64,000 nucleotides of DNA from Burkholderia contaminans (GTDB lineage: Bacteria > Pseudomonadota > Gammaproteobacteria > Burkholderiales > Burkholderiaceae). Below, piece after piece: positions 9,871 through 18,415 of the stretch; position 1 is the stretch's first letter, and every line of letters begins with the position of its first letter. Made by a program: the position numbers and the translations under genes. Under the pieces are notes generated by a model. It had not been told where the DNA came from, did not search any database, and saw only the letters and a program-made list of their open reading frames with translations. The stretch lies in assembly GCF_029633825.1 (NCBI RefSeq), contig NZ_CP090644.1:124001-188000 (forward strand), given 5' to 3'.

Positions 9871-10611
9871 TCATAGCCTCATCCAGCCACCATCGACCAC
9901 TAGCGTCTGACCCGTGACAAAGCGGGCATCGTCACTGGTGAGGAAAGCCACCGGGCCGGCGATGTCAGCGGGTGTACCGAGTCGCTTGATGGCCTGCTGC
10001 ATGTAGACTTGCGCCTTCTGCTCGTTCGGCATGCCGCTGGCACCTTCGGTGTCAGTGATGCCGGGATGCACCGCATTGACGATAATGTTGTCGGCCGCCA
10101 GTTCGTTGGCGAGCGCACGTACCAAGCCGATCGCGCCCAGTTTGGATGCGTAATAGTGCGAGAAACCCATACCGGGCGGGGTCACCATGCCGACAGCATC
10201 CGATCCGATCGTGACGATCGCACCGCGGCCCGCCTTGCGCATTAGCGGCACGATGGCACGGGCGCCGAGCACATGCGCATCGAGGTTCACCGCCATCACG
10301 CGGCGCCATTCGGCAGGCGTCATCTGGTCGAGTGTCGCCAGGGGATAAATGCCTGCGGCATGGACAAGGATGTCGACCCGCCCGAATGCCTGTTCGACTT
10401 GGCTGGCGACTGCGGCCCAGCCGTCTTCGCTCGTCACGTCGGCTGCAATGGCAATGGCGTCATGGCCGATCGCCATGGCGGCTTCGTCGGCCTTCTCGCG
10501 ATTAACAATCACCACCTGAGCACCGCGTTGTGCGAGAAGATTAGCGATGCCGCGACCGATGCCCTGCTTGCCGCCAGTGATGATGGCGATCTTGTTGTCA
10601 TGTGTCTTCAT
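9871..10611 (-). CDS. SDR-family NAD(P)-dependent oxidoreductase
   Basis: A classical short-chain dehydrogenase of 246 residues, the usual length. It has the cofactor motif TGGKQGIG at 12-19, HAAG (variant of NNAG) in the middle, a catalytic Ser region (IVTIGSDA), YYASK for the Tyr-Lys pair near residue 155, and the C-terminal signature GQTLVVDGG. Close to 3-oxoacyl-ACP reductase or sugar/steroid dehydrogenase-like SDRs; the substrate cannot be told. It lies 20 bp after the extended-SDR gene on the same strand, so the two likely form one transcript facing away from the LysR gene. Confidence 0.85.
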   Translation of the reverse strand: MKTHDNKIAIITGGKQGIGRGIANLLAQRGAQVVIVNREKADEAAMAIGHDAIAIAADVTSEDGWAAVASQVEQAFGRVDILVHAAGIYPLATLDQMTPAEWRRVMAVNLDAHVLGARAIVPLMRKAGRGAIVTIGSDAVGMVTPPGMGFSHYYASKLGAIGLVRALANELAADNIIVNAVHPGITDTEGASGMPNEQKAQVYMQQAIKRLGTPADIAGPVAFLTSDDARFVTGQTLVVDGGWMRL

Positions 10612-10631
10612 GAATGTGCTCCTTGGTTGGG

Positions 10632-11540
10632 TTAAGAAATCGCGAGCGCCCGCAGGCGCGGCTCACCGATTTCGGAAAGAAGGTCGAGTCGGGTAGGCTT
10701 CCAGCCCAGCTCACCCCGAGTTCGCGGATCGCGTGAGCGGCTACACGCCGAGTGAATCAGTGCGCCGAAGGGGCCGAATACTTTGACGGCCTCGTCCATC
10801 GACAGGCTGCGCGTCTTGACGCCCAGGTCACGCGCCACGGCTTCGGCAATCCATCCGTAAGCAATTTCGCCGGCAGCAGCGTGGTACAGCGCGCCGGGTT
10901 GCCCGCGTTCGATGGCCAGTGAGAACAGGCGTGCCAGGTCGTCGCCGTGCACGTTGGAATAGGCGGCAAGCCCGGACCCGATGTAGCAGGCCGCCCCTGT
11001 GAGCGCGACCGAGCGATACACTTGGGCTACCGGGCCGTTGTCCCCCGGGCCCCAGATTAGCGGTGGCCGGATCACCATGCTGCGCAACTCACGCCGAGCG
11101 GCAGCGCGGACGATTTCTTCCGCCTCGACCCTGAGAAGTGCCAAAGGCTCCGGCACGAAGGAATCATCCTCCGCGAAGCTGTCCGGGCTCCACGCACCGC
11201 CCGTTCGCTGCATGAAGACACCGCTTCCTGAAAGAAAGATCAAAGTCTTCGCGCTGCCGGCAAGCGCGTCGCATAGCCTCCGGATAACAGCCGGCTCGCG
11301 CTCAAAAGCGACCTGGGCGGCATAGACAATGACGTTAGCCGAGCAAGCTGCAGCCAGTACCGGTGCGAGATCGGTGTCGAGATCTCCGTGCACGGGCTGG
11401 ACGCCGACGGCCCGCAGAGCAGATTCTGCGTGGCTGGAACGCGCGAGCCCTGACACCTCTTGCCCTTGCGCAACGAAATGTCTTGCAAGGGTGCTTCCCA
11501 CAAATCCTGAGGCGCCAATGACAAAAATATTCTGTGACAT
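10632..11540 (-). CDS. NAD-dependent epimerase/dehydratase (extended SDR)
   Basis: About 302 residues with the extended-SDR Rossmann motif GASGFVGSTLARHF right at the N-terminus. It looks like SDR enzymes acting on nucleotide sugars or small carbonyl compounds; no clear YxxxK was found, so catalytic competence is uncertain. The start at 11540 is chosen because AGGAG sits six bases ahead of it; an in-frame ATG at 11558 has no ribosome site and overlaps the AGGAG. It is the first gene of a probable two-gene operon with the SDR at 9871-10611, divergent from a LysR regulator 90 bp away. Confidence 0.8.
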   Translation of the reverse strand: MSQNIFVIGASGFVGSTLARHFVAQGQEVSGLARSSHAESALRAVGVQPVHGDLDTDLAPVLAAACSANVIVYAAQVAFEREPAVIRRLCDALAGSAKTLIFLSGSGVFMQRTGGAWSPDSFAEDDSFVPEPLALLRVEAEEIVRAAARRELRSMVIRPPLIWGPGDNGPVAQVYRSVALTGAACYIGSGLAAYSNVHGDDLARLFSLAIERGQPGALYHAAAGEIAYGWIAEAVARDLGVKTRSLSMDEAVKVFGPFGALIHSACSRSRDPRTRGELGWKPTRLDLLSEIGEPRLRALAIS

Positions 11541-11630
11541 GGAAGACTCCTTTGCCATGCAGCGTAGGGTCTATCCATCCACCTGAGAAGCCTATATTAT
11601 TCGATACAAACCATCTACGGAAAAGATACA

Positions 11631-12515
11631 TTGCTGGACGGTGTTTCCCTCGATCACTTGCGTACCTTCGTCGCTGCAGCAGACGAGGGCAGTTTTTCGG
11701 CGGCGGGCCGAGCGATCAGCCGCGCGCAATCGGTAGTGAGCCAGACCATTGCCAATTTGGAAGCGCAGCTCGGCGTCACCTTGTTCGAACGCGTCGGCCG
11801 CTACCCCCGCTTGACGGCACACGGAGAGAACCTGCTGGTGGATGCGCGCCGCGTCGTGCTGGATGCCGACGCCCTGAAGGCCAAGGCCCGAAGCTTCTCC
11901 GCCGGCCTAGAGCCCGAACTCTCCATCGTCGTCGATGTCATGTTTCCGCAGCAATGCCTGACCGATGCTTTGAGCAGCTTTAAGCAACGCTTCCCGTCCA
12001 CGCCGCTCAGGCTCCATGTCGAGGCGTTGGGTCGGGTGGCGGAACTTGTGCTCAATGGTCAGTGCAGTCTCGGTATAACCGGGACGCTGCCGTTCCTTCC
12101 CCCTGGACTTGCTGCCGAGCGGCTGTTCAGCGAGGAAATGGTCACGGTAGTGGCCCCAGGATCGCCCCTAGCCGGTAAACGGGGCGCTATCGTGTTCCGG
12201 GAGTTGTTGAATGAAACACAACTCGTCCTCACCGACCGCTCTACCCTGACTCACGGCGTCGACTTCGGAGTGCAGGGAAAGAATATTTGGCGGCTCGCCG
12301 ATCTCGGCGCGAAGCACGCTTTCTTGCGCGCGGGACTCGGATGGGGGCACATGCCGCTCTGGCTTATCAAAGAAGACCTGAAGGAAGGACGCTTGGTGCG
12401 TATCGTATTGGAAGGGCCTTCGGCAGGTTTAATGCCTTTCCAGGCAACCTATCTCACTGATCGCTTGCCCGGCCCTGCTGGCAGATGGTTGCTGGAACGC
12501 TTCGCGCCAACCTGA
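11631..12515 (+). CDS. LysR-family transcriptional regulator
   Basis: 294 residues, typical for LysR. The winged HTH is residues ~5-65 ([51 protein letters not shown]) and a periplasmic-binding-protein-like effector domain follows to the end. The start is a TTG at 11631. It is transcribed away from the two SDR genes across a 90-bp gap, the standard layout for a LysR protein controlling its divergent neighbours; the effector is unknown. Its stop lies just ahead of dnaE2 remnant 3. Confidence 0.88.
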   Translation: MLDGVSLDHLRTFVAAADEGSFSAAGRAISRAQSVVSQTIANLEAQLGVTLFERVGRYPRLTAHGENLLVDARRVVLDADALKAKARSFSAGLEPELSIVVDVMFPQQCLTDALSSFKQRFPSTPLRLHVEALGRVAELVLNGQCSLGITGTLPFLPPGLAAERLFSEEMVTVVAPGSPLAGKRGAIVFRELLNETQLVLTDRSTLTHGVDFGVQGKNIWRLADLGAKHAFLRAGLGWGHMPLWLIKEDLKEGRLVRIVLEGPSAGLMPFQATYLTDRLPGPAGRWLLERFAPT

Positions 12516-12532
12516 CCATATTTCGGTACACC

Positions 12533-12848
12533 CCTGCAGTCGAGCGAGCAGCTGGCAACGCTGGGCAGCGGGCAGCGCGTGCGTACGGACTGGTAACGGT
12601 ACGGCAGCGGCCGGGCACGGCGAACGGCGTGCTCTTCATGACGCTCGAGGACGAGGCGGGCCAGGTCAACGTGACCCTCTTCCGGACTGCTGGAGAAGTT
12701 TCGGAAGGAGGCGCTCGGCGCCGCGTTGCTGGCCGTGTACGGCGTTTGGCACGCCGAAGGGAAAGTGTGTCACCCGATCGCTAGCAAGCTCGTCGACAGG
12801 ACCGAATTGCTCGGTGCCCTGCCGACGACGTCGCGGGAGTTTTGCTAG
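12533..12848 (+). pseudogene. dnaE2: 3' fragment of dnaE2 (copy 3, frameshifted)
   Basis: DNA similarity to the dnaE2 3' ends at 0-0.6 and 9.5-9.8 kb resumes at the ctgcagtcg near 12535 and continues to the terminal gggagttttgctag. Against copy 2 there is a short deletion in the AARACG region and a further indel near 12682 (ctcttccggactgctgg versus ctctggcctggactgctgg), so no single frame is open. Only the OB-fold end is represented. It lies immediately upstream of the replication gene. Confidence 0.8.
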
Positions 12849-12903
12849 TCGATCATCACCAAACTACAAGGCGCGTCGTTGGCCGGCGAACACCGCCTCA
12901 TTT

Positions 12904-13761
12904 TCAGGCCGCAATCGCGCCACGCGACGACGCACGCACGACATGCACCAGGTCGTTCTTGTCAATCGTCCAGCTGACCAAGAAGCCCTCTTTCACGAGT
13001 TCGTCGAGCGCCTTCTTCAAGTTCGCGCGAAAGTGGAACAACTCTTTCGTCTGCGAACCGCATTGACGATGAAGGAAACGTACGGAATGCGCGAAAGGCA
13101 CTGCATGGGTGTGGTAGTACGTATGCAACCATTTTGACAACTCATATCGCAGCCGCTGACGCTGCTCACGCGCCAGCCGCGTGTAGTCGTCGTCAGAGAA
13201 AAGCGCGACGATTTCCGGTTCGACGTACGCCACCCACCGCGTCTTGCCGTCAGTTCCCGTCTCGGTGCCTTCCTTCCACAGGAATTTACGGATCAACGAC
13301 CCGACAAACCCCTTTTTGTTGCCCGTGAAGCGAACCTTAACTTGCCCCGCTTGCAACCGCTCCAGCGTTGTCACGAGCCTGTCGTAACACTTTACCGACG
13401 TGCCCCAGCCAAGCGACTTCAACACGCTGTAGCCTGTGAATTCCACCTTCTCGTTCAGCTGAGTATCACGGGCCAGGTGAAGCACTTCAAGAAAGACGTC
13501 CGCGTCGTCCTGTCTAAGCTCTTCCCCGCTAAACGAAATTTCGACGCCATCAACGCTAGCGATCAGCGCCTTCTCCATTCGGCTACGCGGCGCATTCGAT
13601 TTGTTCACGTTGAACAGTGCCGAGCGCGCGAGCGCGTTTGGCATCCCACGAACGTTCGCCGGCCACAGTGGAATCTGTGTCGGATGGGATTGCGTTTCCA
13701 CACCCGCGCTGCTAGCGCGGGCTGCGATCGCTTTCACCTGGTCGACGATGGAATTTGCCAT
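12904..13761 (-). CDS. trfA: TrfA-family plasmid replication initiator
   Basis: A 285-residue protein that matches the TrfA family. The N-terminal core has the hallmark IPLWPANVRGMPNALARSALF, followed by a domain with EELRQDDADVFLEVLHLAR and SVLKSLGW, as in the winged-helix DNA-binding part. TrfA binds iterons and recruits host DnaB helicase to open the origin. The gene sits beside the iteron array at 13.8-14.45 kb and reads away from it, the expected initiator-origin pair. No strong ribosome site precedes the ATG at 13761; a shorter form from an internal ATG, as in RK2, is possible but unproven. Confidence 0.88.
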   Translation of the reverse strand: MANSIVDQVKAIAARASSAGVETQSHPTQIPLWPANVRGMPNALARSALFNVNKSNAPRSRMEKALIASVDGVEISFSGEELRQDDADVFLEVLHLARDTQLNEKVEFTGYSVLKSLGWGTSVKCYDRLVTTLERLQAGQVKVRFTGNKKGFVGSLIRKFLWKEGTETGTDGKTRWVAYVEPEIVALFSDDDYTRLAREQRQRLRYELSKWLHTYYHTHAVPFAHSVRFLHRQCGSQTKELFHFRANLKKALDELVKEGFLVSWTIDKNDLVHVVRASSRGAIAA

Positions 13762-13805
13762 GCGAGAAGTATAAGTACGTGAATTTCGCCATCAAGACCC
13801 TTGTC

Positions 13806-14006
13806 TCGTCTCTCCAGCGATGGTTCAACAAAAAAACTACGGGACTATCGTGCCTCCAGCGAGGTATCACGGTGCATTCGTCACTGCAGCGATGTTCCTC
13901 GTTCCTCCAGCGTGAAGCCCCTATCGTGCCTGCAACGAGGTCAATCGTGCCTCCAGCGAGGCACCACTCGTATCGCCAGCGATGGCACTATCGTTCTTCC
14001 AGCGAG
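13806..14006 (+). repeat. Iteron array A (eight direct repeats)
   Basis: Eight copies of consensus TCGTNCCTCCAGCGAT/G start at 13806, 13848, 13878, 13899, 13924, 13945, 13968 and 13991. The last five intervals are 21-25 bp, close to two helical turns, so bound TrfA would lie on one face. The invariant core is CCAGCGA; the copy at 13899 ends CGTG and the one at 13924 has CAACGA. Confidence 0.85.
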
Positions 14007-14155
14007 CGAGCCTTACAAAAAACACCTTTGTAATCAATCGCCTACCTCTGTTGTCCACAGAGCCTAATCTTCTTTTAATCTTTTTCTAATCGACCGATCC
14101 ATCGTTGTAAGCACGATACCTCCGCGCCAACAGAGTCGCGTCGGAGCGGCAAACC

Positions 14156-14405
14156 ATCGCTGGAAGAACGACAATGCTGGAGAAAGTAGTCCTCTCGACC
14201 ATCGCTGGAGAGACGACCCCCGCCCTATCAGCATCGCTGGAAGAACGAGACAATACCGTCAAGCGGCAGCGCTACAAGGTGAGTACACACTCTCACGCAG
14301 ATGCCCGCCGCATATAGAGCATCGCTGGAAGAACGTCACCCTCCATCGCTCCAGAGACGAGTCCAAACGACTAGGCGACGCTGGCTTCCATCGCTGCATA
14401 ACCGA
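14156..14405 (-). repeat. Iteron array B (six inverted repeats)
   Basis: Copies of the reverse form ATCGCTGGAAGAACGA start at 14156, 14201, 14233, 14321, 14345 and 14390. A degenerate copy (atgctggagaaagta) is at ~14174, and one forward-oriented partial (tctccagcgtcat) is at 14438-14450. Spacing is looser than in array A. The pair of arrays makes the origin roughly dyadic around 14080. Confidence 0.8.
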
Positions 14406-14503
14406 TAGTCGTTTTTGCTCGGTCACGTGAGCAATGTTCTCCAGCGTCATCCAGGGGACACCCCGATATCGACCCCAACTCCCTTCACGGTCTAACAGTC
14501 GCG

Positions 14504-15469
14504 CTATTCCTTCGGAAAGAGAGCCAAGATCTTTTCGGTGATCTCTGCCGCGACGTCCGGCGCCAAACCCTTCAGCTTCAACTCGATCCGGCCATCTTCC
14601 TCGAACGACTTGAACTCCCCCTTCGCTCCACGGAAGGACAGTTGCTCGCGCGTAGACCGCGGCCGCTTAACCGTCCCTTTTGCCGCAGCCTTTCTGCGAG
14701 CGGCGACATCGCGGTACCCGATCCCGGTCTTAGCAGCATCGAAGATCAATTCGAGGGTCTCTTCTTCCCCTTTCACTTCCCAGAACTCTCGAATTGCGTT
14801 CAGCATTTTGAGAGAGAGAAGTTCCGGATACTCGGCGGCGGCTTGAACGATCTTGCTCGGCAATTGAGCGAGCGACAGAGTCCGACTCACATGGTCTTCC
14901 CCGAGATTGAGCGCTTTGGCCAGAGCCACTTGTGTCGGATAAATCTTCCGCGAAAGCAGCTCTTTCCATTTGAGCGCGTCATCGAGCGGGCTTTGATCCT
15001 TACGCTCCACGTTGGCAGCGCGTGCTTCTTCATACAGTTCCCGCTCACTCGCTGGTTTCGGACGAATCTCCACCCGCAACGTCGGGAGCCCGGCCGTTCG
15101 AGCCCCGCGAAGGCGCCTCTCTCCGTCAATGAGCACGATGTCCCCCACTTCATCGACATACGCACTCGCCGACTGGCCTTGCCCCCGCGCCGCTAGCGAC
15201 TCCGCCATCTCTGATACAGCAGAAGCTGTATAGATGGCTCTCGGATTGACAGAATTTGATTTAATTTTGCCAATCGGAACTTCATACGTTTGCCCGATCT
15301 CATATCTGGTAGGCTCTTGGCTCGAGCCAACTTCGCCTCCCCGAAGCTGCGAGATAGTTGCCACCGGCGGCGCCATGCGGGGATCGCCCACAATGGGAGC
15401 CAACGAAGCGGCATCCTCCACCGCCGCGACTCGCTCGACCGCTACTGATTTTTTCTTAAAAGTAGCCAT
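14504..15469 (-). CDS. parB: ParB/RepB-type plasmid partition protein
   Basis: A 321-residue centromere-binding protein. The ParB N-terminal domain has NPRAIY at 75-80 and the CTP-binding-type motif GERRLRGAR at 116-124. A helix-turn-helix follows near 175-205 (PTQVALAKALNLGEDHVSRTLSL), then a basic linker and a C-terminal dimer region. It works with ParA to segregate the plasmid and binds the palindromic sites near parA. Its ATG overlaps the parA stop by one base (TAATG), with GGAGGTCAAG ahead, indicating translational coupling. A further copy of the palindrome lies inside its own coding region at 15317-15330. Confidence 0.9.
   Translation of the reverse strand: MATFKKKSVAVERVAAVEDAASLAPIVGDPRMAPPVATISQLRGGEVGSSQEPTRYEIGQTYEVPIGKIKSNSVNPRAIYTASAVSEMAESLAARGQGQSASAYVDEVGDIVLIDGERRLRGARTAGLPTLRVEIRPKPASERELYEEARAANVERKDQSPLDDALKWKELLSRKIYPTQVALAKALNLGEDHVSRTLSLAQLPSKIVQAAAEYPELLSLKMLNAIREFWEVKGEEETLELIFDAAKTGIGYRDVAARRKAAAKGTVKRPRSTREQLSFRGAKGEFKSFEEDGRIELKLKGLAPDVAAEITEKILALFPKE
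15317..15330. promoter_or_regulatory. parS-like palindrome inside parB
   Basis: TTGGCTCGAGCCAA, the same 14-bp palindrome as the sites upstream of parA, lies within the 5' third of parB. It probably adds a ParB-binding site. Confidence 0.6.
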
Positions 15470-16140
15470 TACTTGACCTCCGTACCGTTGATCCGTTCGA
15501 TGATTTCCCGATAGACCGCCTCCATCTCGTCGATCGCCTTCTTCGATCGATCACGGCCCTTCAGCTCATGAACGGCCCGGCCAGTCTTGCCCGTCGCACG
15601 CCAAGCTTCTCTCTGCGGAATCTGTGATTCGAAAAGTCGAATGTCTTCGCTTTTCAAATATGCCCGCAATTCCGCAGTCGCCTTCGATCCTTCAACCGGC
15701 GACACCCGAGTGAGCACAACGTACGCGGGGATCTCACCGCTTTCATGCCGCGGCCCCATTTCTTTAAGGGTCGCGAAGACATTCAAGGTCGACTCCACTT
15801 CTTGTTGATCTGGCCCACAAGGGACCAGCACGAGATCGGATAACAGTGCACATTCAAGCATCGTCCGATAGTTCTGCGCGCCGATGTCCACCACGACGAG
15901 GGTGTACTTGTTGGCGAGGTTTGCGAGTTCCCGGGCCGGATTAGCCGGGAGAGCGAGCACTGGAATGGCTGGTGTAACGCCCTCCTCATTTCGGATTCGC
16001 GACCAACTCATCGCAGAGCCCTGTTTATCAGTATCCAGAAGAACGACATCCACGTCTTCCGCGGCAGCCAGGGCTGCTATGTGCGTTGCTAACCGCGTTT
16101 TAGCAACACCTCCTTTTTCCGCCCCAATCGTGATGACCAT
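15469..16140 (-). CDS. parA: ParA-type partition ATPase
   Basis: A 223-residue deviant-Walker ATPase. KGGVAKT is at 9-15 with the signature Lys, LLDTDKQGSA gives Walker A', and VVVDIGAQN is the switch region with the Asp of Walker B. Its short length and lack of an N-terminal DNA-binding domain place it with type Ib-like or chromosomal-style small ParAs; autoregulation would then fall to ParB. The start is set at 16140, where GGAGGTGAA directly precedes ATG; an upstream in-frame ATG at 16170 lacks a site. It is first in the parAB operon, downstream of the palindrome cluster at 16283-16470. Confidence 0.92.
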   Translation of the reverse strand: MVITIGAEKGGVAKTRLATHIAALAAAEDVDVVLLDTDKQGSAMSWSRIRNEEGVTPAIPVLALPANPARELANLANKYTLVVVDIGAQNYRTMLECALLSDLVLVPCGPDQQEVESTLNVFATLKEMGPRHESGEIPAYVVLTRVSPVEGSKATAELRAYLKSEDIRLFESQIPQREAWRATGKTGRAVHELKGRDRSKKAIDEMEAVYREIIERINGTEVK

Positions 16141-16282
16141 TTCACCTCCACTGGAAAGTGTTTGTTTCAACGCTCGGAGTTTTATTCCTCAGTCAAAATA
16201 AGTCAATCAAATAACTATATTTTTTTGTGATCTTTACAAAATGTGGTCAAGTAACAACGATTCGGAGCGAAAATGCTACCGA

Positions 16283-16470
16283 CTTGGCCCGAGCCAAGAT
16301 CGGAGATCCCATGTTGGATGATTCGCCATGAACCACACTTTTAAATAGTTTTGGCTCGAGCCAAGATTCGCGGAAGCAACTCACTGAGATTGGGGTGGCT
16401 ACGATTCCCGCCGATCCAGAACAGTTCATTCACCCTCTGGACGGCTCGATCTTGGCTCGAGCCAAGATCG
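16283..16470. promoter_or_regulatory. Cluster of three parS-like palindromes upstream of parA
   Basis: Core TTGGCTCGAGCCAA occurs at 16284-16297 (with C for T in the centre), 16351-16364 and 16452-16465. The third extends to a perfect 24-bp palindrome at 16447-16470. The copies are 68 and 101 bp apart in the 400-bp gap between parA and the ligase gene. Position and repetition fit a partition centromere, possibly also operators for the parAB promoter. No gene is seen in this gap. Confidence 0.75.
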
Positions 16471-16542
16471 GCCTGGCCTAGTCAGGCGCCCCATGCAACA
16501 GGCATATAGATTGCCCGCATACCTGCAAAGCGAGGAGGGCAT

Positions 16543-17592
16543 ATGGGGCGGTGGACAAGTGAGCTCGGCATCCGTGCCCGGACGCCAGTAGCCAAAAATG
16601 AACGCATGCCGGAATTCATCGAGCCGTCGCTGGCCGTGCTTGCTGCAGAACCTCCAACGTCGGGAGAGTGGGGATATGAGATCAAATTCGACGGCTACCG
16701 GATGCTCGCGCGTATCGACGCTGGTGACGTTCGAATCTTCACTAGGAACGGCCACGACTGGACCGCCCGACTACCGCACCTGAGGTCCGTCCTTGAACGA
16801 TTGCCGGTCGACCGTGCGTGGCTTGACGCGGAGGCCGTCTGGTTCGATACAGAAGGGCGGCCAAACTTCAACGGCCTGCAGAATGCGTTTGATAGACGTC
16901 GAACTGCAGGGATTTCGCTTGTCGTCTTCGACCTGATGTGGCTTAACAACAATGATCTCCGGCCGTGGAGGTGGCGTGAACGCCGAGCCACGCTAACGAA
17001 GCTCGTTGCCGATATTCTCGGCAACGAGGTGCGCTTCTCTGAGGCGGTCGATGCCGACCCCGACGCCATGCTGGCCTCGGCGTGTGCCCTTGGTCTAGAG
17101 GGAATCATGGGCAAGCGGGTGGACGCGCCGTATCGCTCGGGAAGAACGGACCGCTGGATCAAACTCAAATGCAGTAAACGCCAGGAGTTCGTCATTGGGG
17201 GATTTTCGCGCCGTAAGGGCGCCGCCGGGGGCGTGCGAGCGGTTCTGCTCGGCGTGTACGAGGAGGGCGGACAACTGCGGTACGTCGGGCACGTCGCGCC
17301 GCGCTTCGCGCCCCGCCAGGCACGGGAATTCGAAGACCGCCTTGCATCCTTAGGCCGCAAGCGCTCGCCGTTCGTCCGCGCGCCGGAACCCGAAGCCGAT
17401 CGCGAGTTCCACTGGCTGAAGCCGGAACTCGTTGCCGAAGTAGCGTTTCTCGAGTGGACGCCGACCGGACAGTTGCGTCATCCGTCGTTTCGTGGGCGGC
17501 GCGCCGACAAGCCTGCACGGAGCGTGACTCGCGAAGACCCGCGCGCGCCGAAACGCCCCCACAGCAGCAAGAGATTGCCCTCCAAGCAGTAA
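16543..17592 (+). CDS. ligD: ATP-dependent DNA ligase (LigD ligase-domain type)
   Basis: 349 residues: adenylation domain with the nucleotidyltransferase motif YEIKFDGYR near residue 45 (the Lys is adenylated), motif III (LDAEAVWFD), motif IV-like LEGIMGKRVDAPYRSG and motif V WIKLKC, then an OB-fold (GGVRAVLLGVYEEGGQLRYVGHV). It corresponds to the central ligase domain of LigD of the bacterial Ku end-joining system; the nuclease and polymerase domains are absent and no ku gene is nearby. The start at 16543 has GAGGAGGG ahead; an ATG at 16606 is an alternative and fits the usual family N-terminus MPEFIEPSL. Confidence 0.85.
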   Translation: MGRWTSELGIRARTPVAKNERMPEFIEPSLAVLAAEPPTSGEWGYEIKFDGYRMLARIDAGDVRIFTRNGHDWTARLPHLRSVLERLPVDRAWLDAEAVWFDTEGRPNFNGLQNAFDRRRTAGISLVVFDLMWLNNNDLRPWRWRERRATLTKLVADILGNEVRFSEAVDADPDAMLASACALGLEGIMGKRVDAPYRSGRTDRWIKLKCSKRQEFVIGGFSRRKGAAGGVRAVLLGVYEEGGQLRYVGHVAPRFAPRQAREFEDRLASLGRKRSPFVRAPEPEADREFHWLKPELVAEVAFLEWTPTGQLRHPSFRGRRADKPARSVTREDPRAPKRPHSSKRLPSKQ

Positions 17593-17640
17593 GACCGATC
17601 AATCGGTGCGCTGAGCGCGTTGCGAACTCGCGTCGGTTTG

Positions 17641-17658
17641 TATATGCTGTGGCATATG
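17641..17658. promoter_or_regulatory. Candidate VapB operator
   Basis: A short inverted repeat TATATGC-N4-GCATATG lies 29 bp before vapB. AbrB-type antitoxins autorepress through such sites; the assignment is by position only. Confidence 0.45.
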
Positions 17659-17686
17659 CCATTCTGTTTGAATTGGAGCTACCCCG

Positions 17687-17929
17687 ATGCCAAACCATGA
17701 CACCCGCCACGCGCGCCTGTTCCGCAACGGGCGGAGCCAGGCCGTGCGGATCCCGCGCGAATTCGAACTGCCGGTGTCGGAGGTCACCATCCACCGGGAA
17801 GGTCGCCGCTTGATCATTGAGCCCGTAGAGGCCGCGCCCTTGCGCGAGCTGTTCGCCCAATGGACCCCGCTGGACGAGATCTTCCCGGACATCGAGGACC
17901 TTCCGCCTGAACCGGTCGATATCGAATGA
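17687..17929 (+). CDS. vapB: VapB-type antitoxin (AbrB/SpoVT fold)
   Basis: 80 residues. The N-terminal swapped-hairpin DNA-binding fold is visible as ARLFRNGRSQAVRIPREFELP and VTIHREGRRLIIEP; the acidic C-terminus (FPDIEDLPPEPVDIE) would wrap the toxin. It neutralises the VapC ribonuclease encoded next. GGAGC precedes the ATG, and its stop overlaps the vapC start in ATGA, so the two are co-translated. It serves as plasmid addiction or stress control. Confidence 0.9.
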   Translation: MPNHDTRHARLFRNGRSQAVRIPREFELPVSEVTIHREGRRLIIEPVEAAPLRELFAQWTPLDEIFPDIEDLPPEPVDIE

Positions 17930-18336
17930 CGCTGTACCTGCTCGATACCAACATTTTGTCGAACGTGATCCGCGACCCGCGCGGCGCATGCGCCACCCGG
18001 ATTGGAGAAACGCCGCCCGAACAAGTGTGCACCTCGATCATCGTGGCCGCGGAATTGCGGTTCGGCGTCTGGAAGCGTGGCTCGTCAACGCTCGCGCAGC
18101 GCGTCGAGCAGCTGCTCGCAAGCCTGACCGTGTTGCCGCTGCAACCGGACGCGGACCGCTGCTACGGGCGGTTGCGGGCCGAGCTCGAGAAGCAAGGCCA
18201 GTTGATCGACGCCAACGACATGCTGATCGCCGCGCATGCGCTGGCCGTCGACGCCGTGCTGGTCACGGACAACACGGCTGAATTCACCCGTATCGCGGGG
18301 CTGCCGGTCGAAAACTGGCTGCGGCCGGCGACGTAA
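17926..18336 (+). CDS. vapC: VapC-type PIN-domain ribonuclease toxin
   Basis: 136 residues, usual for VapC. PIN acidic residues are visible: D7 in LLDTNILS, E43 in AAELRFG, D95/D98 in DANDMLIAAHA and D115 in VTDNTAEF. VapC toxins cleave tRNA or rRNA when the antitoxin is lost. The start overlaps the vapB stop by four bases. Confidence 0.92.
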   Translation: MTLYLLDTNILSNVIRDPRGACATRIGETPPEQVCTSIIVAAELRFGVWKRGSSTLAQRVEQLLASLTVLPLQPDADRCYGRLRAELEKQGQLIDANDMLIAAHALAVDAVLVTDNTAEFTRIAGLPVENWLRPAT

Positions 18337-18415
18337 CGCGGCGTGGCGGCCGCCGGCGGTACGATGGGCGCCACCGACGCACGACAGCGCGCCTGAGAAC
18401 AGAATAGGAGCGGGG

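Larger units (their letters stand above)
13806..14451. other. Putative plasmid replication origin (oriV)
   Basis: A ~650-bp gene-free region holding two arrays of 16-bp iteron-like repeats in opposite orientation (13806-14006 and 14156-14405). Between them are an AT-rich tract (14060-14092, cttttaatctttttctaat) and a DnaA-box-like TTGTCCACA at 14051-14059, one mismatch from TTATCCACA. It lies between the trfA start and the parB stop. Iterons, an AT-rich unwinding region and a DnaA box beside an initiator gene are the classic composition of an iteron-type oriV. The exact boundaries and start point are inferred. Confidence 0.85.

Noticed and set aside
13806..14406. Repeat array resembling a CRISPR locus
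   Set aside because: Repeats are 16 bp, variable, in both orientations and with 5-30 bp gaps; no cas genes. They are iterons.
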